Below the pieces are notes generated by a model. That model was not told where the DNA came from and ran no database searches. It worked only from the letters and a program-made list of their open reading frames with translations. From Levyella massiliensis (GTDB lineage: Bacteria; Bacillota; Clostridia; Tissierellales; Peptoniphilaceae): a DNA stretch of 64,000 bases. The translations under genes and the position numbers were made by a program. The number at the start of each line of letters is the position of its first letter. The stretch's first letter is position 1. Shown here in pieces: positions 35,410 through 43,688 of the stretch. Location of the stretch: assembly GCF_000308275.2 (NCBI RefSeq), contig NZ_HG529491.1:245477-309476 (forward strand), read 5' to 3'.

Positions 35410-36926
35410 TGTTGGATGAAAATTTAAAGGCCCAACTTAAAGAGTATTTGAAGCTGGTCGAAGATGATGTTGTCTTTACCCTTAGCCTCGACGAGTCTGA
35501 CAATTCAAAGCAAATAGAGGCCTTTGTTGAGGAAATCGTAGGCCTTTCAGACAAGCTGAGTATTGAGAAGAAAGAGCTTGAATTCACTCCAAGCTTTTCC
35601 CTATCTTCAGGCGACAGGTCGGGCATTGTTTTTGCAGGTATCCCCTTGGGTCACGAATTTGAGTCCTTTGTCCTTGCCATTTTGCAGGTTGGCGGGAGGG
35701 CCCCAAAGATAGATGACGCACAGATTAGGCGCATCAAATCTATTGACAAGGATCTTGCCTTTGAAACCCTGGTCAGCTTGAGCTGCCATAACTGCCCTGA
35801 GGTTGTCCAGGCCTTAAACATTATGGCTGTACTGAATCCTAAGATTAGCCACAGGATGATTGACGGGTCCATGTTCCAGTCCTATGTGGATGAACTCGGC
35901 ATAATGGCTGTACCTGCCTGCTTCCTAAACGGGGAGCCTTTCAATAACGGAAAAATCAGCCTGAATGCTATCCTTGACAAGGTTACCGGACATAAAGATA
36001 GGCCGCAGCTTAAGGATAAGCCCATTTATGACCTCCTGGTTATAGGCGGCGGGCCTGCAGGTGCGACGGCTGCTATCTACGGAGCCAGGAAGGGTATTAA
36101 GGTCGGCCTGATTGCCAAGACCTTCGGCGGCCAGGTCCAGGAAACCCTGGCGATTGAAAATATCACGGGTATCCCCCATACAGAAGGCCCAAAATACATG
36201 GATTCTGTAAGGGACCAGGTCCTTAAATATAATGTTGACCTTATGGATGAAATTGAAGTTTTAGGTATAGAGAAGGATGACCTTGTAAGGGTGAACACTG
36301 ACAGCGGCCGGGTTTCCGCAAAGACCCTGGTCATTGCTACGGGGGCCAAATGGCGCCTTATCGGAATCCCCGGTGAAATAGAGTTCCGTAACAAGGGAGT
36401 GGCCTACTGCACCCACTGTGATGGTCCCCTCTTTAAGGATAAAAAGGTTACCGTTATAGGCGGAGGAAACTCGGGAATAGAGTCTGCCATTGACCTGGCC
36501 GGTCTGGCAAAAGAAGTCCTGGTCCTGGAGTTCCTTCCCGAGCTCAAGGCCGACAGCGTTTTGCAAGACAAGCTAAAGACCCTTACAAATGTCCGGGTTG
36601 TTACCAACGCTGAAACCAAGGCCTTGGAAGGCGGGTCTAAACTTGAGAAGATCCGCTATGTTGACCGCATCAGCGGAGAAGAACATGTGGAAGCCACTGA
36701 CGGCTGCTTTATCCAGGTCGGTCTTGTCCCTGTAACTGAATGGTTGGAGGGAGTTGAAAAAAATCCACGCGGAGAAATAATTGTTGACCGACTCGGGGCT
36801 ACAAATGTTGAGGGCATTTTTGCAGCAGGTGACTGCACCGACAGCCCCTTTAAGCAGATTGTTATAGCCCAGGGAAGCGGTGCTACGGCAGCTCTTGGCA
36901 GCTACCAGTACCTGATGAGACAATAG
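35409..36926 (+). CDS. ahpF: Alkyl hydroperoxide reductase subunit F
   Basis: 505 residues, usual AhpF layout. N-terminal double thioredoxin fold with active site CHNC at 126-129; then a thioredoxin-reductase-like part with FAD motif GGGPAG near 213-218, redox pair CTHC near 337, NAD(P)H motif IGGGNSG near 352 and C-terminal AAGDCTDSP. It passes electrons from NADH through FAD and two disulfides to AhpC. NAD(P)H motif intact, in contrast with the TrxB-like protein at 4716. Overlaps ahpC by one base. Confidence 0.95.
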   Translation: MLDENLKAQLKEYLKLVEDDVVFTLSLDESDNSKQIEAFVEEIVGLSDKLSIEKKELEFTPSFSLSSGDRSGIVFAGIPLGHEFESFVLAILQVGGRAPKIDDAQIRRIKSIDKDLAFETLVSLSCHNCPEVVQALNIMAVLNPKISHRMIDGSMFQSYVDELGIMAVPACFLNGEPFNNGKISLNAILDKVTGHKDRPQLKDKPIYDLLVIGGGPAGATAAIYGARKGIKVGLIAKTFGGQVQETLAIENITGIPHTEGPKYMDSVRDQVLKYNVDLMDEIEVLGIEKDDLVRVNTDSGRVSAKTLVIATGAKWRLIGIPGEIEFRNKGVAYCTHCDGPLFKDKKVTVIGGGNSGIESAIDLAGLAKEVLVLEFLPELKADSVLQDKLKTLTNVRVVTNAETKALEGGSKLEKIRYVDRISGEEHVEATDGCFIQVGLVPVTEWLEGVEKNPRGEIIVDRLGATNVEGIFAAGDCTDSPFKQIVIAQGSGATAALGSYQYLMRQ

Positions 36927-36934
36927 TAAGCAAA

Positions 36935-36963
36935 AAAGAGGGGGCTATTCCCCCTCTTTATTG
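36935..36963. terminator. Bidirectional terminator between ahpF and the convergent gene
   Basis: AAAGAGGGG pairs with CCCCTCTTT around a 5-6 nt loop. T-rich sequence follows on the plus side and A-rich sequence precedes it, so it serves both convergent genes. The stop codon of the minus-strand gene lies in the loop. Confidence 0.7.
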
Positions 36964-38210
36964 TTTTTAATAAGCCTTTCCAATAAGCTGAACAAATCAC
37001 CTTTATGGGAATCCGACAATTTTTCCATTGAATTCATTATAAAAGTTCTGCCTATTTCATCAGCCTTTTCTTTATAATAATCCGCAATTTTTAACAGTTC
37101 TTCATCTTTAGTTTTAACAATAATATATTCACCGTACAATTCTTCAAATAAGATGATATCTCTCTGTTTCTCAGCTATTGATTCCAACATTTTAAGTACA
37201 AACCTATCATATGTTGAAAATGATTTTTTGGTGACCCAAAGTGTTGTTTTCTTATCTCTTTTTAGTTCCGTACCTGCCCAATTAAATGGATAAAGCTGAT
37301 CCAACATTTCCTTAATTTCTTTATCTGTTTTATTTCTTTTTGAGCTAAGAGTTTTTTTCAAATTTAAAACACTCTCTTTGGCATTATGGTAGCCCAAGTC
37401 AAATTTCTTTGTTTTTGTGTATGTTTTTGCGATATTGGCATTTCCTATATAAAGCGGCTTCCATATAAACCGGTCTTTTATATTCTTTGCAGTTGAATCG
37501 TATGCTTTACATATTATTATTGACTCTCCTTGAGAATTTTCCAGATAGTATGCCTTTGCATATTTAATGCCCGCAAACTTGGCATAATTGATGCGTTCTA
37601 CGTTTGTATGTAAAGACATCTCACCGACATTAACGTAATTTGCGTAATTATTGATAATGAGTTTTTTCAGTAGTGCTTTTTCTATGCCCATGACAGGTTC
37701 TATATGAGCTACAAAAAATCCGGATTCCTGAGGCTTGTTTAATATCTGATCACTAATAAAATTCCGTATATCTATCGGATTTGCTGTTAAGCCGTCAACC
37801 TGTATCTTTTGTTTAACAGTGTTTATCTTTATAGATGCATTTTGTTGCAAAGATTGCAGTCCGCTTGCAGTTATTCCGTTTCTATCTATTTGTCCGTATG
37901 CTAATAGGAGTTTTATTATCTTTCTAATGTATGATTCGGTTAGGCCCATAACCTTTGCAATAATTGACGGTTCCAAAAAGTGGTAACTAATAAGCCTTAA
38001 AACCGTCTTTTCAACAACAGGAAAATCCTCCAAAGTCCTCTCCAGCGCTTCTATCTCGATAAAAGCGATCGGATAGGCAACAGGTGTTACGTATCGAAAT
38101 TTTGTAATTTCAAAATCAGGAGTGGATTTGTTAAGGTCCATTAAAAAATCTTTGCCCTCGTTATATTGTATAACCAGACCCGAATATTTAGTTTTATTAT
38201 TATCCGCCAT
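36945..38210 (-). CDS. Unrecognised protein with possible winged-helix segment
   Basis: 421 residues, no signal peptide or membrane helix. Around residues 65-115, FPVVEKTVLRLISYHFLEPS then IAKVMGLTESYIRKIIKLL looks like a winged helix-turn-helix. The remainder is a mix of alpha and beta with many Lys; late motifs include DRFVLKMLESIAEKQRD and EEIYGEYIIVKTKDE-like. The stop is in the terminator. AT-rich, so likely accessory. A gene stub lies 3 nt upstream on the same strand, so the pair formed an operon that the prophage junction cut. Defence-type genes often look like this, but I see no proof. Not recognised. Confidence 0.6.
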   Translation of the reverse strand: MADNNKTKYSGLVIQYNEGKDFLMDLNKSTPDFEITKFRYVTPVAYPIAFIEIEALERTLEDFPVVEKTVLRLISYHFLEPSIIAKVMGLTESYIRKIIKLLLAYGQIDRNGITASGLQSLQQNASIKINTVKQKIQVDGLTANPIDIRNFISDQILNKPQESGFFVAHIEPVMGIEKALLKKLIINNYANYVNVGEMSLHTNVERINYAKFAGIKYAKAYYLENSQGESIIICKAYDSTAKNIKDRFIWKPLYIGNANIAKTYTKTKKFDLGYHNAKESVLNLKKTLSSKRNKTDKEIKEMLDQLYPFNWAGTELKRDKKTTLWVTKKSFSTYDRFVLKMLESIAEKQRDIILFEELYGEYIIVKTKDEELLKIADYYKEKADEIGRTFIMNSMEKLSDSHKGDLFSLLERLIKNNKEGE

Positions 38211-38213
38211 TCC

Positions 38214-38310
38214 TTATCCCTCTATTCTTTTAATAAGAGCAGGAACGTCTATCATTTCACCTTTGCCCTTTTTAACACTGGAGCACATTACCCGGATAAA
38301 CTCGGAGAAA
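38214..38310 (-). pseudogene. 3' stub of a gene cut by the prophage junction
   Basis: On the minus strand a frame reads about 30 codons (AVFSEFIRVMCSSVKKGKGE then MIDVPALIKRIEG) to a TAA at 38216-38214, directly before the ATG of the 421-residue protein, whose RBS-like GGATAAGGA overlaps the end. No start is visible; upstream the sequence turns into phage DNA polymerase. It appears to be the C-terminal end of an operon partner of the 421-residue protein. Family unknown. Confidence 0.42.
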
Positions 38311-38344
38311 ACAGCCTCATAATGAAGCCGTGCGTGAAGAAAGC

Positions 38345-39595
38345 ATGGCAAAACTGAGAAGAATCACCGGGCTTGAAAACCCTAATTCTGTCCTGCAGCT
38401 AAAAGAGTGGCTTTTATCAAAGGGGATTGCAACAGAATCTCTTGATAAAAAGGCAGTAAAAGAACTCCTAAAAACCGCTTCCGGTGATGTCAAAGAGGTT
38501 CTTGAAACCAGGCAGGAGCTCGCCAAGTCCAGCGTTAAAAAATACGAAGCGATGAGAGATTGTGTCTGTCGTGACGGCCGTGCCAGAGGACTCTTGCAAT
38601 TCTATGGAGCCAATCGCACCGGACGTTTCTCAGGACGGCTCATTCAAGTTCAAAATCTCCCGAGAAACAAGATGGAGGATCTTAAGCTGGCAAGAAAGCT
38701 GGTCAAAGAAAATGACCTTGCATCCTTAGACCTACTCTTTGATTCCATCCCACAAGTCTTATCGGAACTTATCCGCACCGCTTTTATCCCAAAGAAAGGA
38801 CGCATCTTTCTTGTCGCAGACTACTCCGCCATTGAAGCCAGAGTCCTCGCCTGGCTGGCGAGAGAAACATGGCGGATGGCACTTTTTTCTGAAGGTGGTG
38901 ATATCTACTGTCAGTCCGCTTCAGAAATGTTCGGTGTTCCCGTCGAGAAACATGGCGTAAATTCTCATCTCAGACAAAAAGGGAAAATAGCAACACTGGC
39001 CTGTGGCTATGGCGGCTCAGTCGGCGCACTGAAAGCGATGGGCGCTCTCGACATGGGACTTTCCGAAGAAGAATTAAAGCCCATCGTTGATGCTTGGCGC
39101 ACAGCGAATCCGAAAATCGTGAAATTCTGGTGGGACGTGGATCGTGCCGTCCTTGAAGCTGTCCGCCATAAGAAAGTCACCAAGACACACGGTCTCACCT
39201 TTCGCTGCCGTTCCGGCATGCTCTTCATCATGCTGCCCTCCGGAAGAGCCTTAGCTTACGTAAAACCAAAGCTCGGTGAGAACCGCTTCGGATCTCCCTG
39301 CGTCACCTATGAGGGTGTCATCACAGGAAAGAAATGGGATCGCATTGACTCCTACGGTCCAAAGTTCGTGGAAAACATCGTGCAGGCAACCGCTCGTGAC
39401 ATCTTGGCTTATGCCATGCAGACACTTCATAACTGTTCGATTGTTATGCATATCCATGATGAGGTCGTGATTGAAGCCGATCCTCGTATGTCCCTTGATG
39501 CAGTCTGTGAACAGATGAGCCGCACGCCGCCGTGGGCTGAAGGCTTGCCGCTCAAAGCCGACGGCTATGAGTGCGAGTTTTACAAGAAAGATTAA
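38345..39595 (+). CDS. Phage DNA polymerase, family A, 5'-truncated
   Basis: 416 codons covering the polymerase domain. Motif A is in VADYSAIEARVLAWLA, the O-helix region is RQKGKIATLACGYGG, and motif C is VMHIHDEVVIE. Phage polymerases of this type are about 650 residues; the 3'-5' exonuclease part and thumb start (about 230 residues) are missing. The frame is open to the left of the ATG at 38345 (NEAVREES fits the family), so that Met is internal and the true start is lost. No ribosome binding site. Probably nonfunctional; it marks the broken left end of the prophage. Confidence 0.85.
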   Translation: MAKLRRITGLENPNSVLQLKEWLLSKGIATESLDKKAVKELLKTASGDVKEVLETRQELAKSSVKKYEAMRDCVCRDGRARGLLQFYGANRTGRFSGRLIQVQNLPRNKMEDLKLARKLVKENDLASLDLLFDSIPQVLSELIRTAFIPKKGRIFLVADYSAIEARVLAWLARETWRMALFSEGGDIYCQSASEMFGVPVEKHGVNSHLRQKGKIATLACGYGGSVGALKAMGALDMGLSEEELKPIVDAWRTANPKIVKFWWDVDRAVLEAVRHKKVTKTHGLTFRCRSGMLFIMLPSGRALAYVKPKLGENRFGSPCVTYEGVITGKKWDRIDSYGPKFVENIVQATARDILAYAMQTLHNCSIVMHIHDEVVIEADPRMSLDAVCEQMSRTPPWAEGLPLKADGYECEFYKKD

Positions 39596-39633
39596 AAAGT
39601 CTCAGCTACCAAAACGGTAGTCGAGATTGTTTT

Positions 39634-39729
39634 AAGGGGGTGAACGTTTCGTTCACTCTATGAGAGCGATGCTGCTCAATAACACTTTGTTATTGAGTTT
39701 TCAAGGGTGTCACTTTTCGCTACCCCCTT
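39634..39729 (+). ncRNA. Candidate structured RNA in the phage
   Basis: Between polymerase and Rha genes. Outer stem: AAGGGGGT (39634-39641) with ACCCCCTT (39722-39729). Inside: TGAACG/CGTTCA (39641-39655), CTCT/AGAG (39656-39666) and a perfect 10-bp hairpin CTCAATAACA/TGTTATTGAG (39675-39697). Three inner hairpins closed by one outer stem form a multi-branch fold. Another hairpin, GCTACC/GGTAGT-like, lies before it. Could be a regulatory leader or small RNA. Based on pairing only. Confidence 0.42.
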
Positions 39730-39795
39730 TTGCGGTTTTAGCAATCTGAGCAGTGGCATGTTTTTTATTTTCTCTAAAAAGTTCGTCCAAACCAT

Positions 39796-39857
39796 CTCCG
39801 TTTCTTCAGGAAGTGATGAGGGCAGCAATGGTGCTCCCTCCATCTGTAGAAACGGAG
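39796..39857 (+). promoter_or_regulatory. Hairpin that may hide the Rha ribosome binding site
   Basis: CTCCGTTTCT (39796-39805) can pair perfectly with AGAAACGGAG (39848-39857). The right arm contains the GGAGG that serves the ATG at 39865. In that fold the site would be closed, so translation of the next gene may be switched by an alternative structure. Confidence 0.5.
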
Positions 39858-39864
39858 GTTTTTA

Positions 39865-40536
39865 ATGCAAGAACTAATTCCAAAAGACGAATACGGAGTA
39901 TTCGCAGACAACCATGACACAGCTCGTGTCGATTCAAGAGCAATTGCGCAATTTTTCGAGAAAGAACACTTCCATATCCTGCGCGACATTCAAAAACTCA
40001 CTGAATCCAAATCTGGATTGAGTGAACAATTTGTTAAGCTCAATTTTGAGCTCAGTAGTTATAAGGACAATACCGGACGAAAACTGCCCTGTTACTACTT
40101 AACTCGTGATGGTTTCACCATGTTGGCAATGGGATACACCGGCAAAAAGGCAATGCGGTTCAAAGAACTCTATATCAAGCGTTTCAACGAAATGGAAACC
40201 TTCATCAAAACGCTGGTATCGGCAAGACAGGAGTTCCCACTGCTGACGGAAAACATCCGGCTTCTCCATGACAACCCGAAACCATATCACTACTCGAACG
40301 AATGCAATATGCTTAACCGCATCGTGCTTGGCATGGATGCCAAGCATTACCGAGAAGTACACGGCATCGATAAAGGAACATCCATACGTCCGTATCTTTC
40401 GCAAGATGAAATCTCCATGCTCAACATTTTGCAAAAAGTCGATGTCGGACTGCTTGTTGCCGTCCCTGATTTTCAGCAACGAAAACGCTACCTCGAATGG
40501 TATGCCATGAAACTACAAATCAAGGAGGTGCGCTGA
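39865..40536 (+). CDS. Rha-type phage regulatory protein / antirepressor
   Basis: 223 residues. The N-terminal ~100 residues match the pRha family: VDSRAIAQFFEKEHFHILRD, YKDNTGRKLPCYYLTRDGF, MGYTGKKAMRFKELYIKRF. The C-terminal half is of the kind that follows KilA/Rha domains in antirepressors (LTENIRLLHDN, HYSNECNMLNRIVLGM). Such proteins modulate phage lysogeny and early gene control by DNA binding. GGAGG lies 6 nt upstream but within a hairpin arm. The stop overlaps the next ATG (TGATG). Confidence 0.82.
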   Translation: MQELIPKDEYGVFADNHDTARVDSRAIAQFFEKEHFHILRDIQKLTESKSGLSEQFVKLNFELSSYKDNTGRKLPCYYLTRDGFTMLAMGYTGKKAMRFKELYIKRFNEMETFIKTLVSARQEFPLLTENIRLLHDNPKPYHYSNECNMLNRIVLGMDAKHYREVHGIDKGTSIRPYLSQDEISMLNILQKVDVGLLVAVPDFQQRKRYLEWYAMKLQIKEVR

Positions 40537-40937
40537 TGGAAAACCTATATCAAAACGCAGAAGGCTACGCGGATCCTACCGCCTATGAAGCAATCTTTAA
40601 GACGCATCGCTATCCCTATATGCCCCTTGTCTATATCGCCTCTCCTTATACTGGAGATGTTGAGAAAAACACCGAAGCCGCCAAGCGCTATGCCCGCTTT
40701 GCCGTTGATCAGGGCTTTATCCCGATCGTGCCTCATCTCATGTATCCGCAGTTTATGGATGAGAAAAGCGAACGTGAGCTGGCTCTTTTCTTCGGACAAA
40801 TCCTGATCGACAAATGCACCGAGCTTTGGGCATTTGGAAAACCCTCTCTCGGCATGACCAAAGAGATCGGATATGCCAAATACCACAGGCGAAACGTTCG
40901 CTGTTTCACCGAGGACTTGAAGGAGGTTGAAGAATGA
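40536..40937 (+). CDS. DUF4406-like nucleotide-hydrolase-fold protein
   Basis: 133 residues. YIASPYTGDVEKNTEAAKRYARFAVDQG-like start, PIVPHLMYPQ, and ELWAFGKPSLGMTKEIGYAK fit the nucleoside 2-deoxyribosyltransferase/DUF4406 fold common in phages. The role may be nucleotide salvage or removal of modified nucleotides; unproven. AAGGAGG precedes the ATG at 40536, which overlaps the Rha stop. The end overlaps the primase gene by 4 nt. Confidence 0.75.
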   Translation: MENLYQNAEGYADPTAYEAIFKTHRYPYMPLVYIASPYTGDVEKNTEAAKRYARFAVDQGFIPIVPHLMYPQFMDEKSERELALFFGQILIDKCTELWAFGKPSLGMTKEIGYAKYHRRNVRCFTEDLKEVEE

Positions 40938-43138
40938 GAATCAGCTATTCGAATGTTCGCGGCAAGAAAACAAATACCAGCTATCCCTTTACTGCAGAGA
41001 TCAATACGGCAGACGACCTGAAAAAGGTCGCTGCCTTTGATCATGTCTGTGCGATTTACAAGGACGGCTATAACCAGCGCAAGAAGTTTATCAAAGGTTA
41101 CCGGAGCAATAAAACGTTTCAAGAATCCGACTGCCTGCCGCTGGACTGCGACAATGTTTCATCCGATCCATTAGCTTCAGATATTCCGCCTGCTGAGTGG
41201 AAGACTCCGAAAGACGTTCAAACAGCATATCCTGACGTGCGCTTTTTTGTGGTTTATTCCCGAAATAACATGAAGGAAAAGGACGGAAAAGCCGCGCGTC
41301 CCAAGTTTCACATCTACTTTCCTCTGAAAACTTCCATAAGCGATGCGAAGCTATATAACCGCCTTAAGAAAAAAGTGCGGGCAAGGTTTCCCGCCTTCGA
41401 TGATGGTGCTCTCGATGCAGCACGTTTCTTCTTCGGTGTTGAGAATCCACAGGTTGAATATTTCGATGGTGCTTTTGACATTGATGAATTTATGAGCCGT
41501 GCCAATGCCAAGATCACAGAAGGCGCGCGAAACACTACCATGTCCCATTTTGCCGGGCTGGTGCTCAAGAAATATGGCACCGATGACAATAAAGCGCATG
41601 AAGCCTATCTTGAGGAAGCAAAAAAATGCACACCGCCCCTTTCCGAAGAAGAGCTCGCCAGCATCTGGAACAGCGCAGTCGGTTTTTACAACAGCACCAT
41701 CAAAGCGGATAAAAACTATATCTCGCCTGCCGAATACAACAGCATGGAATTCGAAGAAAGTCTCATCCCGTCTGACTTTACTGATGTCGGACAGGCAAAA
41801 GCCTTTCTCGAAGCGGCTACTGACAAGGTCATCTATGTCAAAGGTCTCGGTCTCTATTATTTCACGGGAAAGGTCTGGAAAGACGATGACCTCTTAGTGC
41901 AGAAAGCGCTGCAGGGATTTACCCATAAGCAGCTCTGCCTTGCGTGGAAAATGGTGAACGAAGCGGAAAGCGAAGAGGCACAGGAAAAAGCGGAAGCCTT
42001 CTACAAGTTTGTCTTAAGCCGCAGGAAATCCTCCAACATCAAGGCAACCATCACCGAACTGAAACCGATGGTGCAAGTCGATGTGAAAAGGCTTGATCAA
42101 GACGGTTTTCTCTTAAATACACCGGACGGGACAGTGGATCTTCGCACAGGAAAACTGCGGACGCATGATCCGAAGGACTACTGCACCAAAATTTGTGCTG
42201 TGTCACCAAATGACAAAGGTATGGACGAATGGCTCCGGTTCCTTCGTGACTTCACCTGCAAAGACAAGGCTCTCGAAGATTATCTGCAGCTGGAATCCGG
42301 TGTAGAGTGCATCGGAGAAGTCTTAAATGAGAATCTTGTGATCCAGTACGGTGAGGGCGGAAACGGTAAATCCACCTTCAATAACGCCAAGTTCTATGTT
42401 TTAGGAGACTACGCCGGTACCATCTCCGCCGAGCTGTTAACCGTAAAGCCGACCAAGAACAAAGGTGCGGAGCTTGCCGAGACACACAACAAGAGGCTTA
42501 TTCTCGCAGCCGAGCTACCCGAAGGGAAAAGGCTCGACTCAGGCTCTTTGAAAAATCTCTCCAGCACAGATCCCATCCATGCTGAGAAAAAATTTGAAGC
42601 ACCTTTTAACTTTATCCCGACACATACGACGGTGCTTTATACCAACCATCTGCCCAAAGTTGGGACCATCGACAAAGGCACCTGGGACCGCCTGATCGTT
42701 ATTCCTCTAAAGGCAAATTTCAGGGGTGCCAAGGGAGAAATTAAGAACTATGCCAAGGTGCTGTCCGAGCAATGCGGCGGGGCAATCCTCTCGTGGATGA
42801 TTGCGGGAGCAAAGAAATACATTGATGCCGACTACAAACTTGTCCCACCAAAATGCGTCAAAGATGCCATGAATGCTTACCGTGAAGAAAACGACTGGAT
42901 CAGCCATTTCTTAAGTGATTGCTGTGAGGAAGAAAAAACAGCTACCCAAAAAGCGGGTGAGCTTTATGAGAAGTACCGTGAGCACTGTGATGAGATCGGT
43001 GAATACAAAAGAAGCTCTGCTGATTTTAAGCGAGTTCTGATAGCACAAGGTTTTACTTGGCAAAAAACCGCTGAAGGCAACATATGGATAGGGCTTCACC
43101 TGAAACAAAACGGTGTTCTTAATGGAGGACGATTCTAA
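40934..43138 (+). CDS. Phage primase-helicase, D5-type
   Basis: 734 residues. N-terminal archaeo-eukaryotic-like primase region (about 1-190; PLDCDN, FVVYSRNN, RPKFHIYFPL, DAARFFFGVENP), a PriCT-type linker (about 195-260), then the D5_N domain and a superfamily 3 helicase with Walker A GEGGNGKST near 472 and Walker B-like LILAAELPEG. It makes primers and unwinds DNA in phage replication. The frame is intact. Ends with a winged-helix-like tail. Confidence 0.88.
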   Translation: MRISYSNVRGKKTNTSYPFTAEINTADDLKKVAAFDHVCAIYKDGYNQRKKFIKGYRSNKTFQESDCLPLDCDNVSSDPLASDIPPAEWKTPKDVQTAYPDVRFFVVYSRNNMKEKDGKAARPKFHIYFPLKTSISDAKLYNRLKKKVRARFPAFDDGALDAARFFFGVENPQVEYFDGAFDIDEFMSRANAKITEGARNTTMSHFAGLVLKKYGTDDNKAHEAYLEEAKKCTPPLSEEELASIWNSAVGFYNSTIKADKNYISPAEYNSMEFEESLIPSDFTDVGQAKAFLEAATDKVIYVKGLGLYYFTGKVWKDDDLLVQKALQGFTHKQLCLAWKMVNEAESEEAQEKAEAFYKFVLSRRKSSNIKATITELKPMVQVDVKRLDQDGFLLNTPDGTVDLRTGKLRTHDPKDYCTKICAVSPNDKGMDEWLRFLRDFTCKDKALEDYLQLESGVECIGEVLNENLVIQYGEGGNGKSTFNNAKFYVLGDYAGTISAELLTVKPTKNKGAELAETHNKRLILAAELPEGKRLDSGSLKNLSSTDPIHAEKKFEAPFNFIPTHTTVLYTNHLPKVGTIDKGTWDRLIVIPLKANFRGAKGEIKNYAKVLSEQCGGAILSWMIAGAKKYIDADYKLVPPKCVKDAMNAYREENDWISHFLSDCCEEEKTATQKAGELYEKYREHCDEIGEYKRSSADFKRVLIAQGFTWQKTAEGNIWIGLHLKQNGVLNGGRF

Positions 43139-43186
43139 ATTCAAAAACACGAGAAAACCCAGTTATATCAATAAGTTTCGTGGTTT

Positions 43187-43303
43187 TATGGAAGGCAATG
43201 GAAGCCATTTATATCTATCGCATAAATAAAAATCAACTCATCTATATGTAGTGATGATTTTGAAAAATATAGATATGTTACGTGGCCTCCATCGCCCTCC
43301 ATA
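43187..43303 (+). repeat. Imperfect long inverted repeat before the VRR nuclease gene
   Basis: TATGGAAGGCAATGGAAGCCA (21 nt at 43187-43207) pairs with 43283-43303 at 18 of 21 positions; all three mismatches are A-C pairs at regular places. An additional ATATCTAT/ATAGATAT pair lies inside. The gap is gene-free. It may be a hairpin at a replication start or a remnant of a duplicated segment. Confidence 0.6.
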
Positions 43304-43400
43304 CCCATCCCTGATGAAGCAGCAGGAAAAATTGCTCCTTGCCTTGAAATATCAGATTTATCGCCTGACGGCTTACGTGTTTAACGAAACGGAGAAAGTG

Positions 43401-43688
43401 ATGAATGAAAAATCAATCGAACAAAAACTTGTCAAAGCCGCTAAATCCAAAGGTGGATTGTGTTTAAAACTTGTTTGTCCCGGCTTTGACGGCATGCCGG
43501 ATCGGCTCGTGCTTTTACCTAACGGCCATATCGGTTTTGTCGAGGTAAAAGCTCCCGGCAAAAAGCCAAGACCGCTCCAGCTGGTACGGCACAGACAACT
43601 AAGGGATTTAGGCTTTCTGGTTTTCGTCTTGGGCGACCAAGAGCAGATCGAAGAAATACTCACAAAGATTGGAGGTGATGCCACATGA
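43401..43688 (+). CDS. VRR-NUC domain nuclease
   Basis: 95 residues from the ATG at 43401 (GGAG 7 nt upstream). Signature of the VRR-NUC family is seen: EQKLVKAAKSKGGLCLKLVCPGFDGMPDRLVLLPNGHIGFVEVKAPGK in short pieces: KLVCPGFDGMPDRLVL, then FVEVKAPGKKPRPLQ and RHRQLRDLGF. The catalytic Asp in MPDR and the Glu-Val-Lys motif are present. Such stand-alone nucleases are found in phage replication modules and cut branched DNA. The next gene, a helicase, starts 4 nt before its end. Confidence 0.87.
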   Translation: MNEKSIEQKLVKAAKSKGGLCLKLVCPGFDGMPDRLVLLPNGHIGFVEVKAPGKKPRPLQLVRHRQLRDLGFLVFVLGDQEQIEEILTKIGGDAT

